Assembly: GCA_030710605.1 (NCBI GenBank)
Contig: CP092863.1
Coordinates: 125,042,049-125,106,048 of the forward strand
Length of the DNA stretch: 64,000 nt
Direction of reading: 5' to 3'
Origin: Cordylochernes scorpioides
Lineage: Eukaryota > Arthropoda > Arachnida > Pseudoscorpiones > Chernetidae
Program-made: the position numbers and the translations under genes
The notes under the pieces: model-generated
Told to the model about the DNA's origin: nothing
What the model saw: only the letters and a program-made list of their open reading frames with translations
Database searches by the model: none
Shown: positions 1 through 37,534 of the stretch, in pieces
How the letters are laid out: each line of letters starts with the position of its first letter
How positions within the stretch are numbered: the first letter of the stretch is position 1

Positions 1-2
1 TA

Positions 3-1298
3 AATCAAATAACAGACGAAGAGGATAAGTTTATCGAAAGTGTTAAGAAAAACCTTAATGGAAGCAGGCGATCAATTGCGCAAAACTTTAAAGTAGAAGA
101 TGGATGCCTCTTTAAGAAAAACCCGAACCCTGAAGGCAGGGCGTGGTTGCTTGTGGTTCCAGAGAAGAAAAAGAGAGAAATTATGAAAGAATATCACAAT
201 CATATGTCGAATGGCCATCTGGGTGTCGCCAGAACCATGTACCGAATAAAGAGTAAATACTTTTGGCCATCCATGCTAAAGGATGTCTCAGAGTTCGTTA
301 AGACGTGTCATCTTTGCCAAAGTAGAAAAGGCTCAAACCAATTACCTTCTGGACTACTACAGCCCATTCCCCCAGCCAACTTTCCTTTCGAAAGAATTGG
401 AATTGACTTTGTTGGTCCATTGCCATCTACGAAAAACAGGAAAAAATGGATAATCGTGCTGACGGACTACTACACTAGATATGCAGAAACAAAAGCAGTC
501 TCGGAAGCAACAGTGAAAGAAGTTTCAAAATTTCTAGTAGAGGATATTTTTCTCCGGCACGGAGCCCCACAATATCTTATTAGTGACAGAGGCTCTCAAT
601 TTACCAGTAATTTAATGAAAGAGGTGATGAAAACGTGCAAGATTAAACATTGCTTCACAACGAGCTATCATCCCCAGACTAATGGATTGACAGAGCGGTT
701 AAATAGAACATTGATCAATATGCTCAGTATGTATGTGAACACTGATCAGAAGAATTGGGACGAAATACTCCCATTCATCACTCACGCTTACAATACTACA
801 ATTCAGGAAGCCACAGGGTATTCTCCCTTTTTCCTGATGTTTGGAAGAGAACCCACGTCTCTTTTAGACGACAGGAATATCTCGGTGGACATTGACAAGG
901 ATGATTATGATGAATACATAAAACATCACTTAGACAAAATAAACAGAACAAGAAAATTAGTTATTAACAACACAATAAAGACTCAAGAAAGAATGAAAAA
1001 GAACTATGACAAGAAACACATGGAAAGAAGCTACGAACCAGGAGAATTAGTAGCAGTTTGGACACCAATTAGGAAAATAGGAAAGTGTGAGAAACTACTG
1101 AGAAAATATTTTGGCCCATATAAAATATTAAAGAAGCTGTCCAACGTAAATTACTTAATTGAACCAAAAGATAATCCTGGCCAAGACCCATTGATTGTCC
1201 ATGTCTCAAGAATCAAACCCTATTTTGAAAGAATTGATGAGGTCAATCACGAGGACGTGACGACCTCTGGAGAGGGGGAAGTGTTACATCATGATTAA
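3..1298 (+). CDS. Ty3/gypsy pol, 3' part (integrase), partial at window edge
   Basis: The reading frame is open from the window edge (codon at 3-5) to a stop at 1,296-1,298. It encodes the end of a gypsy Pol: an HHCC zinc region (HNHMSNGHLG... TCHLC), then the integrase core with a GIDF motif, an ISDRGSQF motif and HPQTNGLTERL, which carry the D,D,E catalytic residues, then a basic C-terminal domain. The sequence matches element A (25,842-27,139) almost base for base, so it is another copy of the same family. The frame crosses the polypurine tract and ends 17 nt inside the 3' LTR, as in element A. The protease, RT and most of RNase H lie outside the window. Confidence 0.93.
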   Translation, partial: NQITDEEDKFIESVKKNLNGSRRSIAQNFKVEDGCLFKKNPNPEGRAWLLVVPEKKKREIMKEYHNHMSNGHLGVARTMYRIKSKYFWPSMLKDVSEFVKTCHLCQSRKGSNQLPSGLLQPIPPANFPFERIGIDFVGPLPSTKNRKKWIIVLTDYYTRYAETKAVSEATVKEVSKFLVEDIFLRHGAPQYLISDRGSQFTSNLMKEVMKTCKIKHCFTTSYHPQTNGLTERLNRTLINMLSMYVNTDQKNWDEILPFITHAYNTTIQEATGYSPFFLMFGREPTSLLDDRNISVDIDKDDYDEYIKHHLDKINRTRKLVINNTIKTQERMKKNYDKKHMERSYEPGELVAVWTPIRKIGKCEKLLRKYFGPYKILKKLSNVNYLIEPKDNPGQDPLIVHVSRIKPYFERIDEVNHEDVTTSGEGEVLHHD

Positions 1299-1618
1299 TG
1301 GCGTATTTCTTATATTATTTTTAATATATTTGAAATTTAAATTATATATTTATTTATTTTTATATAAAATATTCTATGATATTTATTTAAAACAGATTAG
1401 ATTATCATCATTGGTATTTAGGTACACTGTGACTTCACTGCTCTCTTTGATGTGAGAAAATAAATAGATCATTCTGGAGGTTACTTAAAGTAGACTTATC
1501 TCATTATTCCCTTATATAAATTTGTAGGATGGTTGAAACACGCTCTGGTAAGATGCAAGACCCAGCACAGGAGAGAATCAAGGCTGAAGAGTCTGCCAAG
1601 CCGCAACCTGGTGCAACA
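1282..1618 (+). repeat. 3' LTR of the partial gypsy element
   Basis: This 337-bp segment starts TGTTACATC and ends GTGCAACA, matching the 344-bp LTRs of element A with small differences. It is followed directly by ATAT (1,619-1,622), the same 4-bp target found at the other LTR junctions. It carries an ATG and the first 30 gag codons at its end (from 1,529), which explains a short open frame running out of the LTR into flanking DNA; that frame is not a gene. Confidence 0.9.
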
Positions 1619-1622
1619 ATAT

Positions 1623-1929
1623 ATGCCTATATATTAACAATATTTCCAAATTCAAGTAGGTGTATCTCAGAAATATTGTGTAATAGAAAAAAACTTATGG
1701 TATATTTGGATTCAGGACATGTAGATAAGATGCTATTTCTTTGTGGACAAAGAAAAATATTTTTTGATAAACCAGTTACGTGACATTGTTTGCAATTTTT
1801 AGTGTATTTATCCCAATACTAAAAAAAGACCGTCACGCAAAAACCATACGTGATGGGAAATTTCTGATTAGATTTTTGAGTTCAGCATGAAAAGTTACAC
1901 TAGAAACATAATCAGGTTCTCTTGTGCAA
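1623..1929. other. AT-rich flank with no recognisable gene
   Basis: About 300 bases between the LTR target site and the first recognisable non-LTR coding sequence. I see no conserved motif, terminal repeat or splice structure. It could be 3' non-coding sequence of the minus-strand non-LTR element that follows. Confidence 0.4.
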
Positions 1930-2913
1930 AAACTTGTTGACCAGTGTTATTGATTGACAGGAGTAGAACAGTTTATCAGTTGTACAGTGTCTGGATCTAT
2001 AGGCAGTTTGGTAGAAGTATATTTTATTATTGTTAGTGAGCCAGACAATGAGCCTAGAGTGGATAATTCATTCTGTTATTTTACAAAGTATGCTGGTAAG
2101 AGCAATTGGCCGATAGTTCTTGCATTCCTTGGCATCTTTGTTTGGTTTCAGTATTGGCACTATAATTGATATCTTCCAATTCTTTGGTAGTTTATCAGTT
2201 TGCCATGAAATCTTCAGTATTCGTAGGAGTTGATTTTTAGCTTTGTCTCCAAAGTCTTTAATCATTTGACCAAAGATTAGAGCATCTCCAGGTGACATCT
2301 TGGATTTAACTTTCCTATTGATGAGTTTAGCTCATTCAGTGTGAAGTCTCTCGAGAAAATATCTTGTTGATGGTAATTTGTTGCTTGTTTAACTAACCTG
2401 TTTACATTATTTTTTACAGTCCTGCCTTCATTCGTATAGCTGAGTCTGGAAGTGCTTGAAAGATATTCAGCAATTATCTCAGCCATCTGTTTGTTCGTTC
2501 TCGCTATTCATATCGGTTAGAGTATTGGAGGATTAGTGTTGGTTTTGATTGTTTTATAACACTAATTATATTCCAGTGATGGCTTTCCATTTTTGGATCC
2601 ATTTATTTCGCAGAATTCTGCCCATTTTCTCTCTCTCTCTTGTTTGAATATCCAAATTTCTTGTTCTATTTTGTGGCTAATATCAATGAGTTCCTTTATG
2701 ATTTCTTCTGTTTTATTTGTTTTAAGAAGTTCATTGATATTGTCTCTCTCTGCAATCATTGCCTCGATATTGTGGTCCTTCCAGTGAATTATTCACAGGT
2801 CTTTACGTCTACCTCTAGGTATCGATACTTTTGCAGCTTTGGATATGTTCGAAGAGAATTTTTCCAATTTTTTGTCAATCGTTCTGTGATTTAATTCTTC
2901 GTTGCACAGTTCT

Positions 2914-3354
2914 TCAAACTTTTCTGTGATTTTTTTCCAGTGTTCTTTTATTCTGTTGTAAATTCTCAATTTTGAATTTTATGGTTGTTAAAATTGGTCT
3001 GTGGTCACTGATTGCACTTTTCAGAATTTTCCATTGTGTTGTGGGTGCGATGTTGTAATTTATCGCTGTGATGTCTATTGCGGATTCTGTGCCTGTGGAC
3101 TTGGATAGATAGGTGTTCTTTTCGTTATTTAGCGCTGTAAGGTCGAGGTCGGTTAGCATGTCCTCAACCTTCTGACCTTTGTTATCCTGGAAAGGTGATC
3201 CCCAAGTTGGTCTTTCGGCGTTAAAATCACCAAGTATGATTGCGATATCCGAAGACGCTTCACTTAATGTCTCTATCAGGCCTATATTGATGCTAGTATT
3301 ATCGTGGTGATAAACATTTATGATTGGAATTGTTTTATCTGTAAGATAGATTTC
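2914..3354 (-). pseudogene. Endonuclease domain, C-terminal part, of the split non-LTR element
   Basis: An open minus-strand frame carries IILGDFNAERPTWGS, followed by an aspartate-rich fold and a SDHRPIL motif, both hallmarks of the endonuclease of non-LTR elements. The N-terminal part of the same domain is at 4,651-4,950. The reading frame matches exactly across the two sides when one copy of the 15-bp target duplication is counted, so the domain was intact until the insertion. Confidence 0.85.
3340..3354. repeat. Target-site duplication, copy 1 (15 bp)
   Basis: TGTAAGATAGATTTC occurs here and again at 4,651-4,665, bracketing the nested element. Neighbouring bases differ on both sides, so the duplication is exactly 15 bp, in the range made by target-primed reverse transcription. 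Confidence 0.9.
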
Positions 3355-4650
3355 ACACACACACACACAAAGCCTTTATTAAGACATTAGTCTTATACAG
3401 ATTCTCCGTACAAGGTGCAATATCAGGAAAAGAGCAGCACAGGAAACCAGTAGTTCCGCAACTATATACAATTATTAGTAATAAGGAAAAGTAAGATTTA
3501 ATATGAAAGGTCGACGCCATCGCCCCAAGTCTTCAATTCCATAAGCGCGGAGCAGAAATAGGGACTAAGTTGATTAGTTCGCCATAAATATAGCATCCAG
3601 ACACAAAAAGGAGGTTTACTCCAGCACAGCCATCCATATTACCAGCTCCGCAATCTCATCGTCGACCAACACGATGGCTCCTCGATGTTTCGTCATCATT
3701 CTGAGGTGTAAGAACAATAGCTTCCAAGTTTTCTTTTCTCCCTCTTTACACCTACTGCCTTGTAAAAATTATATAGGGCCTGAGCAACTAGTCTGCTTGT
3801 TTGGGCACTGGTTAACATCATTTGGATTGACCTAAGTTGGCTGGTGTCTACCATTGAAAAGAATGTCCTTCTCTCCTCACTAATATCTTGGCATTCATAG
3901 ATATAATGAGATAGTTCAGTTTCCATATTTTCTTTGCAGAGATCACAAATCTTATCACCCTCTTTGAAAATGTTTGTATGGTTTTCCTTGAAAAACGAAT
4001 ATAGTATTCTCTGTTGTGCGATATAGCGTTTTACTGGGAATGGAAAGTTGCTAAGTAAATAGTTTTCAATTCGGAATGAACTGTGTAAATACTTATAGTG
4101 AGGGTAGAATTTAGAATTCTCTATTTTTGCTTGGTCACTTTGAATAGATTGTTCTATTGCAATTTTAGTTATTAAAGGTATTTTTTGCCGGATAATCCTT
4201 GCATCGTTGCAGTTAATTAGCGAAGAAAATCCTGTTGAGTTGAGTATGTTGGCCAAACTTTCCGCAAGTCCAATATATATATTTCTATTTCTTGATATCT
4301 CATATAGTTGAGCTAAGCATATATGGGGGAGTCGGCTGCTGTTCATTTTTAGAATTCTAAGCCAGAACCCGAGTGTAAGTTTCAGCACCGCAACTCCCAG
4401 TGACGTTCTTCCGCACTCCATACGTAGAATAAAACCAGGAGTATATCTGGATAAATTTAGAAGTCTCCGTAAGAAATTGTCTTGTACCCTGGCAACCAAG
4501 TTTTTTAGGTTGTTTGCCCAAATTGGAGCTGCGTAGAGCAAGGTTGACAGACCCATTGAGTCTAGAAGCTTGAGTGAGGATCTGATAGAATTGATTCTTG
4601 TTTTAGTCGATATTGCCCAGACCGCATTAATAGCATTTAGCGCCTTCTTT
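3355..4650 (-). mobile_element. 5'-truncated non-LTR retrotransposon with (TG)n tail, nested in another element
   Basis: The insert lies between two copies of a 15-bp target duplication (3,340-3,354 and 4,651-4,665). On its own (minus) strand it ends with an AATAAA signal followed by a short GT/TG simple repeat rather than poly(A), seen here as ACACACAC at 3,355-3,369. It contains one open frame (3,696-4,556) for the RT C-terminal region. The 5' end with endonuclease and RT core is missing, which is normal 5' truncation. Confidence 0.85.
3696..4556 (-). pseudogene. RT C-terminal region of the nested non-LTR element
   Basis: A 286-residue open frame. The start resembles the region after the RT fingers-palm core (LLYAAPIWANN). 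A zinc-binding CDLCKENMETELSHYIYEC motif (Cx2C...H...C) lies in the last third, as in the C-terminus of many arthropod non-LTR Pol proteins. There is no endonuclease or catalytic YADD because the element is truncated. No inactivating stop is visible inside this piece, which suggests a fairly young insertion. Confidence 0.75.
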
Positions 4651-4665
4651 TGTAAGATAGATTTC
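4651..4665. repeat. Target-site duplication, copy 2 (15 bp)
   Basis: Second copy of TGTAAGATAGATTTC flanking the nested element; see 3,340-3,354. Confidence 0.9.
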
Positions 4666-5179
4666 TATTGCCTGAGCTTCTGTCGTACTTTCTCTAGGCT
4701 TACTCTGATTATAGGCGATTCCCTTAAATTTGATTTCTAGAGTTTTAATCAAAACGGCAAGTCCTCCTCCGAATTTTACCGGTCTGTCCTTTCGTAGTGT
4801 TGTATAATCTTTGATATTGAATCTCAGATTCTGATTCAATTTTGTCTCCTGAAGACAAGTAATATGTACATTGTTTTCAGGGAGAAGACAAGTCAGCTCT
4901 TTATTTTCCTCTGGGTGCCATTTATATTGAGTTGTAGTAGATTGAATTGTGTCCTCGTAGTAGATTTCTCATCATGAGCTCGAGCTGAAGCTCCTGACGC
5001 GGCAGTTACCCCGGACGCCGTAGCATTACTGGAGATATCAGTTTTGCTCTTCATTTGAAAATGGGTGCCGTTGCAACGTTAGTCATCTTGGAAACGAACC
5101 AGAATTTGGTCGAATATTCCAAGGGTCCAGGGGGGACCGCAAGGAGTTGTGGTCGGACTTCTCCCCTTCCCCCTGGAAT

Positions 5180-6275
5180 GCCGTCACTACAGGATAAAGC
5201 ACTCTTGGTGAATTCTTTTATTTGTGATTCAGAATCTGCCACTGAAGCTTTACGAGCGTTTCGTTCCTTTAAAGGTATTCGAAGCGGTAAAGGACCAATG
5301 AGTTGCTACTCTCTAAAGCGATTGATTAAAAGTTTTGAGGAAACTGGATCTCTGGAAACACAACCTCGGAGTGGAAGACCATCGACATGCAAGTCAGTGG
5401 CTGTTACGGTTTTGCAGAATGCTGAAGCTATTGAAACGTTATCCACGTATGGAGTAGTAAGTGCTAGACAAGTTTCGCGACAAACAGGATGTCGTATGGA
5501 ACAATTTGGAGAGAGCACACATTTAGAATTTTTCTATAAAAATACCCTAACAAAATTCAAAGTTTTCACGAGTTGAAAGTCCGCGATTTTGAGAAGCGTC
5601 AAGAATTCGCTGCATGGGTTTTCCGGCAAATTGATATTGATGAAAACTGGCTGTCAAATGTTCTAAGAACAGATGATGCTCACTTTTTATCTAAAGGGAG
5701 AATTTAACATTCAAAACTGCCTCATTTTGGCAACAGAAAACCCAAGGATTTTTACAGAAATACCACTTCATCAGCACAGAGTTACAGTTTTGTGTGGGTT
5801 CACTTCTTCTTTTATTTTTGGGCCAATTTTCTTTGAAAAAAAATCAATGGAAGAACTTTTAAAACCGTTTTTGTAACTGGTGAACCTTATGTTCAACTTT
5901 TGAGAGAAAAGGTTATTTCCATATTGCAGGACAGAGAAGCACTAAGCGAAATAACATTCATGCAAGATGGAGGACCTCCTCATATCTCCCGCGGTGCCAA
6001 ACAATTGCTGAAGGATACGTTCGGTGAAATTCGTTGATAAGTCGCCACTTTATATACCAGTGGCCTCCAATATCACCAGACTTGACGCCTTACAATTTCG
6101 ATTATGGGGGTACATTAAGTCGCGTTTTTATCGATTGGCCATGTTGAAGGCTTCTATCAGATGGCACGTTTTATAAATTCCAACTATTTAATTGTGACCA
6201 TTCTCTCATCTATCGTCTGCAGGCGGTGTTTGAGAATGAAGGGCGCCACATTGAGCAAGGATTGTGACCTAATAC
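5180..6275 (+). pseudogene. Degenerate mariner-superfamily transposase (DUF4817-like)
   Basis: Translation in shifting frames gives the pattern of this transposase family. An N-terminal helix-turn-helix comes first, with SFEETGSLETQPRSGRPS at about 5,330-5,390. The catalytic part then has TDDAHF near 5,670, NCLILATENP...VTVLCGFTSS and FIFGPIFFE, and MQDGGPPHISRGAKQLL near 5,960. A worn DLTPYNF-like motif lies near 6,080, and the end is GRHIEQGL at about 6,255. Frameshifts near 5,500-5,580, 5,700 and 6,030, plus stops, show it is inactive. It may belong with the terminal sequence at 7,345-7,375, but the 5' terminus was not found. Confidence 0.75.
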
Positions 6276-7375
6276 AAGAGAGAAGGCAGTTACCTCATGT
6301 GTTATATTTTGCAGCTCTTTGTTTTGGGTTATGGGAATAATAAATGCTGTCCTCACATCTTGACTCTTTTTTTTTTCTTTCTGTGAACAGTAAATTTTTG
6401 TTTGTCATTTTCCCACATCTTATATTATGTCGTGCAGGCCAAAGTGTTATAACTTCTCGAATAACACTGGTACACATAATTTTACCCCTTATGTTTAGTT
6501 TATCGCTTTTCGCTCATTAGAAGAAATATCATAAGGAATATTCTCTGTATCCCGCCCCCCCAACTTTAGAAATTTTGCGCAAAAAATAATACAAAATGAT
6601 TTTGCTACCACGTTTTTCAACGCAAAAGGTCGATTTAAAAATGATTTTTTTAGGGGATACATTTTCAAAATTATGTACAGTATAATAAACAATGATAACA
6701 TTTGACAAACCCATAGAATATTTGGAAAGTACGACAAACATATTTTGTCACTCCCCTCTATATTTCATCTTTGGATCATGACAAATATCCAGTTAAATAG
6801 TCAAGTGTCGCCAATTGGTCAAGAAACTATACATTCCTTTTAGCACGAAATCCTATTAGTAGTGTCATAATAATTTTTGGTACTATATTAACATTTCAAA
6901 AATGGTGTATTGATATCAGTAATTATTTTCAAACATTCAATCTATTTCACAAAACTCCATCTAAAATGTAAATTTTTTTGTTACTTGTTTAATTTGCATA
7001 TACCTATTTTACATATCTCAGATTGTATTTAAAAATCGTTAACCATTTCTTCTAACTTTTGGCGAAATGGTGTTTTATTAATTTATCATTTGATATTATT
7101 TGGGTTCTTTCCTGGTATTCAAAAAGGAAAAATACGTGTCGTTCAGTTATAATTTTCAATTTATCAAACAATTTGGCCGCTGAATAGCTGATTCTGGTAG
7201 AGCGCCATCTAGCGAATAAAGTTGTAACTAAAATCAATTTCGAATTTTTCATTATTTGCCATAAAAAATCCCATTGCATCCTGAACTCAATGGTGTTTAC
7301 CGCATTGCTCTAGCGCAAATATTCGCGGAGTTATTAATTTTTAAAGTTGTGCGGGACTTTTGGATCACCCTGTAT
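6276..7375 (-). mobile_element. Mariner-like element end, also present at 58,062-58,839
   Basis: The segment from about 6,640 to 7,375 is the reverse complement of 58,062-58,839, with scattered differences. Its outer end, read inward, is CAGGGTGATCCAAAAGTCCC next to a TA dinucleotide, the form expected of a mariner-type terminus. This end is exactly where the left arm of the large inverted repeat stops (7,376). A minus-strand frame at 7,052-7,279 is similar to a plus-strand frame at 58,148-58,432; I do not recognise it and coding is unproven. The stretch 6,276-6,640 has no recognisable gene. Confidence 0.65.
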
Positions 7376-7412
7376 ATAACTCAAACATGAAATGACCATG
7401 ATTCACCACTCA

Positions 7413-34093
<26,681 letters not shown>

Positions 34094-34103
34094 GGCTACG
34101 AAT

Positions 34104-34153
34104 GGTACTGAGGCGGTCAGGCGATGTTGTTTATACTCTGTGTGGTGACGTCA
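34104..34153 (-). promoter_or_regulatory. Candidate HPPD core promoter (CRE, TATA, TCAGT initiator)
   Basis: On the minus strand the order is TGACGTCA (34,146-34,153, a full CRE palindrome), TATAAA (34,130-34,135), then TCAGTA with the initiator A at 34,109. The TATA box starts 26 nt before that A. TCAGT is the arthropod initiator consensus. The start codon follows 16 nt downstream, so the leader would be very short. Confidence 0.6.
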
Positions 34154-34681
34154 TGGTCGTCACGCTGCGATAGTCCTTGATGATAGTCTGCTGCTATTTT
34201 GCAAGACTTTTCTTGCTGACACATACCAGACCAAGGATGAAATCGGTTTTGAAAGAACATGTTTCTATTTTAACCCATATGCACTAACATATATATATAT
34301 ATTTTAGTTAAAAGGCGATTCATTTAATATATTTATTTAGAAAGGCTTATATATCTCTGGATCTGTGAAAAAAAATTAGCTAAATATTTCGAGGAATATT
34401 GCTCCCTCTTTATCAATTTATCGCACAATATTTTAATTTACAAATTCTTGTGCGAAGACGCTGTCAAAACCCTGGAGAAAGGCTGTGAGATGTAAATGTA
34501 TTACTATTGTGAAGATATGAGTATTATCAACAAGATTTTTTTTGTTTCGAGCGAGGCTACGTGAGAAGGGCCCGCTCGTGTGACGCGAGACCGAAGTTGT
34601 GTTCCCGTCGAATTCAACGAGTGCAATAAATAATTATTTAGATATCATATCGTAAATATTTAAAGTAAACGAATATTAAAT

Positions 34682-34784
34682 ATTAAAAAAATAAAGATAC
34701 AACCTTTCGCAATGAGTTTCTTTTATAAATATATAAATAATAAAAGAAACTCATTGCGAAAGGTTGTATCTTTATTTTTTTAAT
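34682..34784. repeat. Perfect 45-bp inverted repeat with 13-nt loop
   Basis: Arms 34,682-34,726 and 34,740-34,784 are exact reverse complements (core AAGATACAACCTTTCGCAAT), separated by 13 A/T bases. It lies about 600 bp upstream of the candidate HPPD promoter. A perfect, AT-edged hairpin of this length must be recent; it fits a fold-back MITE or a replication-slippage product. Confidence 0.92.
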
Positions 34785-34984
34785 CGAAAATATTATTGTA
34801 AATTAATCATTATCATCAATAAATTGTGCGAATTATGCACTTGATAAATTGACACAAGAGGTCAATAAAGTTATTTTATTGTCAATAGTCTCTCTCTCGT
34901 TCTTTTTAAAATCAATTTTATTATCAATAAAATACAATTCACGCGCGCTGAGGGAATCTTTCTAAAATAAAAAATGTATTATTA

Positions 34985-35970
34985 AAATAATAATACTTTT
35001 ATTAACATCCTATAACACGATATCCCAAACTCAGGGATATTTGCGTCAATACATTTCTAACATCATAACAAATTGGTTATATACAAGGAGAAAGGATAAA
35101 AATACAAACATACAAAAGCAATTCTCTCAAAATTTCCTTCCCTCTCTTTCCCAGTTAAAAAAATAGTTGTATATATCTGCAAAATTGATTAAAATTTTTA
35201 TATGTTCTTTTCTCATCTACGAATTCATGTAGCTGTCTGATACCACCAAATTTTCTTTTCCTATAATCTCGTATTTTAAAATAATAAAAATAATAGCTCT
35301 AAAAAATTTTACATATATTTTACTCTTTTATATTATATTATCATAATTTTTTAAAGTTCATGTTCATCCTTTTAATTTTCAACTTTATCGAATTTTGACC
35401 AATTGCAAAGTTGTTTACATGTGATCTACAATAATTTGCGAATTAACCTCAAGTTTCTTTTTTGTGTGAAAAAGATTGATAAAAACGGAGTAATCCTTCG
35501 AAATATTTTGAAAAAAAAAAGTATTTTATTTCGCAAATCCAGGTAAACTTTAAAATATAATTATTTATATTTTTGATAATATTATATATATTTTTCGCAT
35601 TTATTTATAAATACATTATTTTGGAAAATATATTCATATGAAAAAAAAAAAAAACACACATATTACACATTACACTATTACACACATGTATATAGATAAT
35701 TTATTTTATATATATTGATAATAATTATTATATATACTTTTAATAATAATATTATTATTAAAAGTAGTTGTGTGTTTTCGTACAAAAATTAGTTCAATAT
35801 GCCAACAATTTTTACAATTATTTAAAAGCGCAAGCTAAAAATGATACATATTTTATACAGAGAGATGTCATATATATATATTTCAAAAAATACAAAATAT
35901 ACAAGCACATCAAATACAACATTTTTTGAATTTGAATTTCAACTCTTTCAATTTTAATTGTCAAATTTTA
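34985..35970. other. AT-rich spacer with a non-LTR 3'-end remnant
   Basis: Begins with a non-LTR 3'-end motif (AACACGATATCCCAAACTCA at about 35,010) and continues as A/T-rich sequence with long A and T runs and a TTTTAATAATAATATTATTA palindrome near 35,740. No gene or clear boundaries. Confidence 0.5.
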
Positions 35971-35990
35971 TTTGACACCTTTTAATTTTA

Positions 35991-36285
35991 CGATGCACCA
36001 GCGCGCCATCTGTTATCAAATTACAAAACTATTTTAGACGCGTAATATTCTTTTTAAAATAAAACAATTTCTACTACCCTTACTGCAATGGAAAAATTAA
36101 AGGGAGGGCCTGGCTCATCAGTGGTGAACCCTCCCAGCGGTTTCGCCAGTTTAATCTACCAAACCGCTGTTGGGAGGGTTCACCAATGATGAGCCAGGCC
36201 CTCCCTTTAATTTTTCCATTGCAGTAAGGGCAGTAGAAATTGTTTTATTTTAAAAAGAATATTACGCGTCTAAAATAGTTTTGTA
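35991..36285. mobile_element. Palindromic fold-back element with 14-bp target duplication
   Basis: 295 bp flanked by ACCTTTTAATTTTA (35,977-35,990 and 36,286-36,299). The left half contains CGATGCACCAGCGCGCCATC, ATTTCTACTACCCTTACTGC, AGGGAGGGCCTGGCTCATC and CGGTTTCGCCAG; the right half is nearly its reverse complement, ending GTCTAAAATAGTTTTGTA. No coding capacity. Related copies are at 38,441-38,994, 55,060-55,340 and 57,473-57,649. Confidence 0.88.
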
Positions 36286-36298
36286 ACCTTTTAATTTT

Positions 36299-36546
36299 AT
36301 TTATATAAAAAGTAGACACTTCGGCCAGTTGACGAGTTTAATATTTGTTTTTGACTCGCGCTTTAGATGTTGTACTAAATTCGAAGAATCACGTGAGAAC
36401 GCCCTTGCAAACCTCAGAACAATTTTTAACGCCTTGCCAAATGTTTATTTTTATTTACTTCTCCTGACGAAGACAAAAGATTTTTGTTGAAACGTTGAGA
36501 AAATAAAAAACTCCAACTGGCCGAAGTGTCTACTTTTTATATAAAT
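36299..36546. mobile_element. MITE with 33-bp perfect terminal inverted repeats
   Basis: 248 bp. The termini 36,299-36,331 and 36,514-36,546 are exact reverse complements (core AGTAGACACTTCGGCCAGTT). The interior has a CCTGACGAAG...GTTGAAACGTTGAG block. It directly follows the fold-back element and shares its target duplication at the border. No protein frame. Confidence 0.85.
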
Positions 36547-36709
36547 ATGAATGCCGGCCAGGCAGCCTCTATCTTTTAATTTTAATTACACTTTTTTTTT
36601 GCAAGCTTTTCTATATCTTCCTATATATATTTTCATACATAAAACACCACTAATTATTATATCTCTATTTATAATGGATAATGTGCTCAATATGTTATTA
36701 AAAATATAT

Positions 36710-36942
36710 TGTTACGAGTATTGGCCTAGAAAAGAAAAATAGTTACAACTACCGTTAACAGATGGCGCGCTTATATATATAGACTTCAGCCGATTCTCTC
36801 GGGACGAACGAAGTGTGATGCGAGTCACGTGATGGCTATGTTCGGTAACTAACGTTGTTTTGAAAACTAGAAGCGATAGAACGTGTTTAAATATATAGGT
36901 TTTACCCGATTAAATATTTTTATTCAAATACTATTCGTTACA
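36710..36942 (+). repeat. Candidate LTR with adjacent primer site (remnant)
   Basis: 233 bp starting TGTTACGAGTATTGG and ending TTCGTTACA. It is preceded by ATAT and followed after 8 nt by TTGGTGCCGTGGATG, a form common for retrotransposon primer-binding sites. The internal region is cut short by a SINE at 36,989. I see no matching 3' LTR, so this is a 5' LTR fragment. Confidence 0.6.
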
Positions 36943-36988
36943 ATTATAAATTGGTGCCGTGGATGTCACTCTTGTGAAACGTCCCGCT

Positions 36989-37177
36989 TATGAAAAAATA
37001 GTCGGTGGACGAGTAGGTAACACCCTCGATTCCCGACAGCCATAAACCGGGATTGAATCCCACGTTAACATTTTGTTTCAATATGTGAATATCCTTCATA
37101 TATTATTCATTGTTGCAATTATCATAAACTAGGTTGTTCTTGTTGAGCGGTACCTAATAAAGTGATTTTGGAACCGG
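36989..37177 (+). mobile_element. tRNA-derived SINE, copy 2
   Basis: 189 bp between two copies of AACGTCCCGCT (36,978-36,988 and 37,178-37,188). The head is GTCGGTGGACGAGTAGGTAA and the B-box-like element GGGATTGAATCCC; the tail matches copy 1. It has inserted just behind the LTR and primer site at 36,710-36,960. Confidence 0.87.
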
Positions 37178-37309
37178 AACGTCCCGCTCCAAACTTTGTG
37201 TCTGAGAAGCGATATTTTTATAGAGAGATGATCTGGCTTTGTGTCTTCTGCTCAAATAAATGTATATTGTAATGGTTTTATTCATTGTGTATATAGATGG
37301 TAAATTAGG

Positions 37310-37440
37310 CTAAGCCAATTCTGGACTGACAAGGGCCATTAGCCCGAAACCATGGTCTCTAGGTGGACGCTTCTCGGTTTTCCAAAGCTGATGTTGTGGC
37401 TTTGTTACCGACCTAGGTCTATTAGAATGATGACTGTTGA
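37310..37440. repeat. Dispersed repeat related to 18,335-18,470 and 48,140-48,265
   Basis: Contains CTGGACTGACAAGGGC, AGGTGGACGCTTCTCGG and GATGTTGTGGCTTTGTTACC. The two arm copies carry the same blocks. Limits and class are unknown; no coding capacity. Confidence 0.55.
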
Positions 37441-37534
37441 TGATGTTTTTTTTTGTTGGAAAAAAAAAGGAAAATGTTTTAAAATAATAAATCAATGATC
37501 TTAAAATACTTTTAGGCTGACAACACTGTAATAT

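Larger units (their letters stand above)
1930..4960 (-). mobile_element. Degenerate non-LTR retrotransposon (endonuclease plus RT), split by a nested insertion
   Basis: Read on the minus strand, an apurinic-type endonuclease starts near 4,950 with a TCLQETKL motif, followed by GGGLAVLIK. It is interrupted at 4,651 and resumes at 3,354 with GDFNAERPTWGS and SDHRP, the conserved catalytic and C-terminal motifs. The linker (about 2,560-2,910) and the N-terminal RT region follow, with the NYRPIALTS motif near 2,100 and a further RT stretch (YRSRHCTTD) past an in-frame stop at about 2,065. The RT catalytic YADD block is not seen, so the 3' half is lost. Several stops and frame changes show it is dead. 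The clade is uncertain within the Jockey/I/R1-like group. Confidence 0.8.

Noticed and set aside
1529-1783. Small frame starting like Gag
   Set aside because: It is the Gag N-terminus encoded at the end of every LTR of this family, read out into flanking DNA; the same happens after 27,466.
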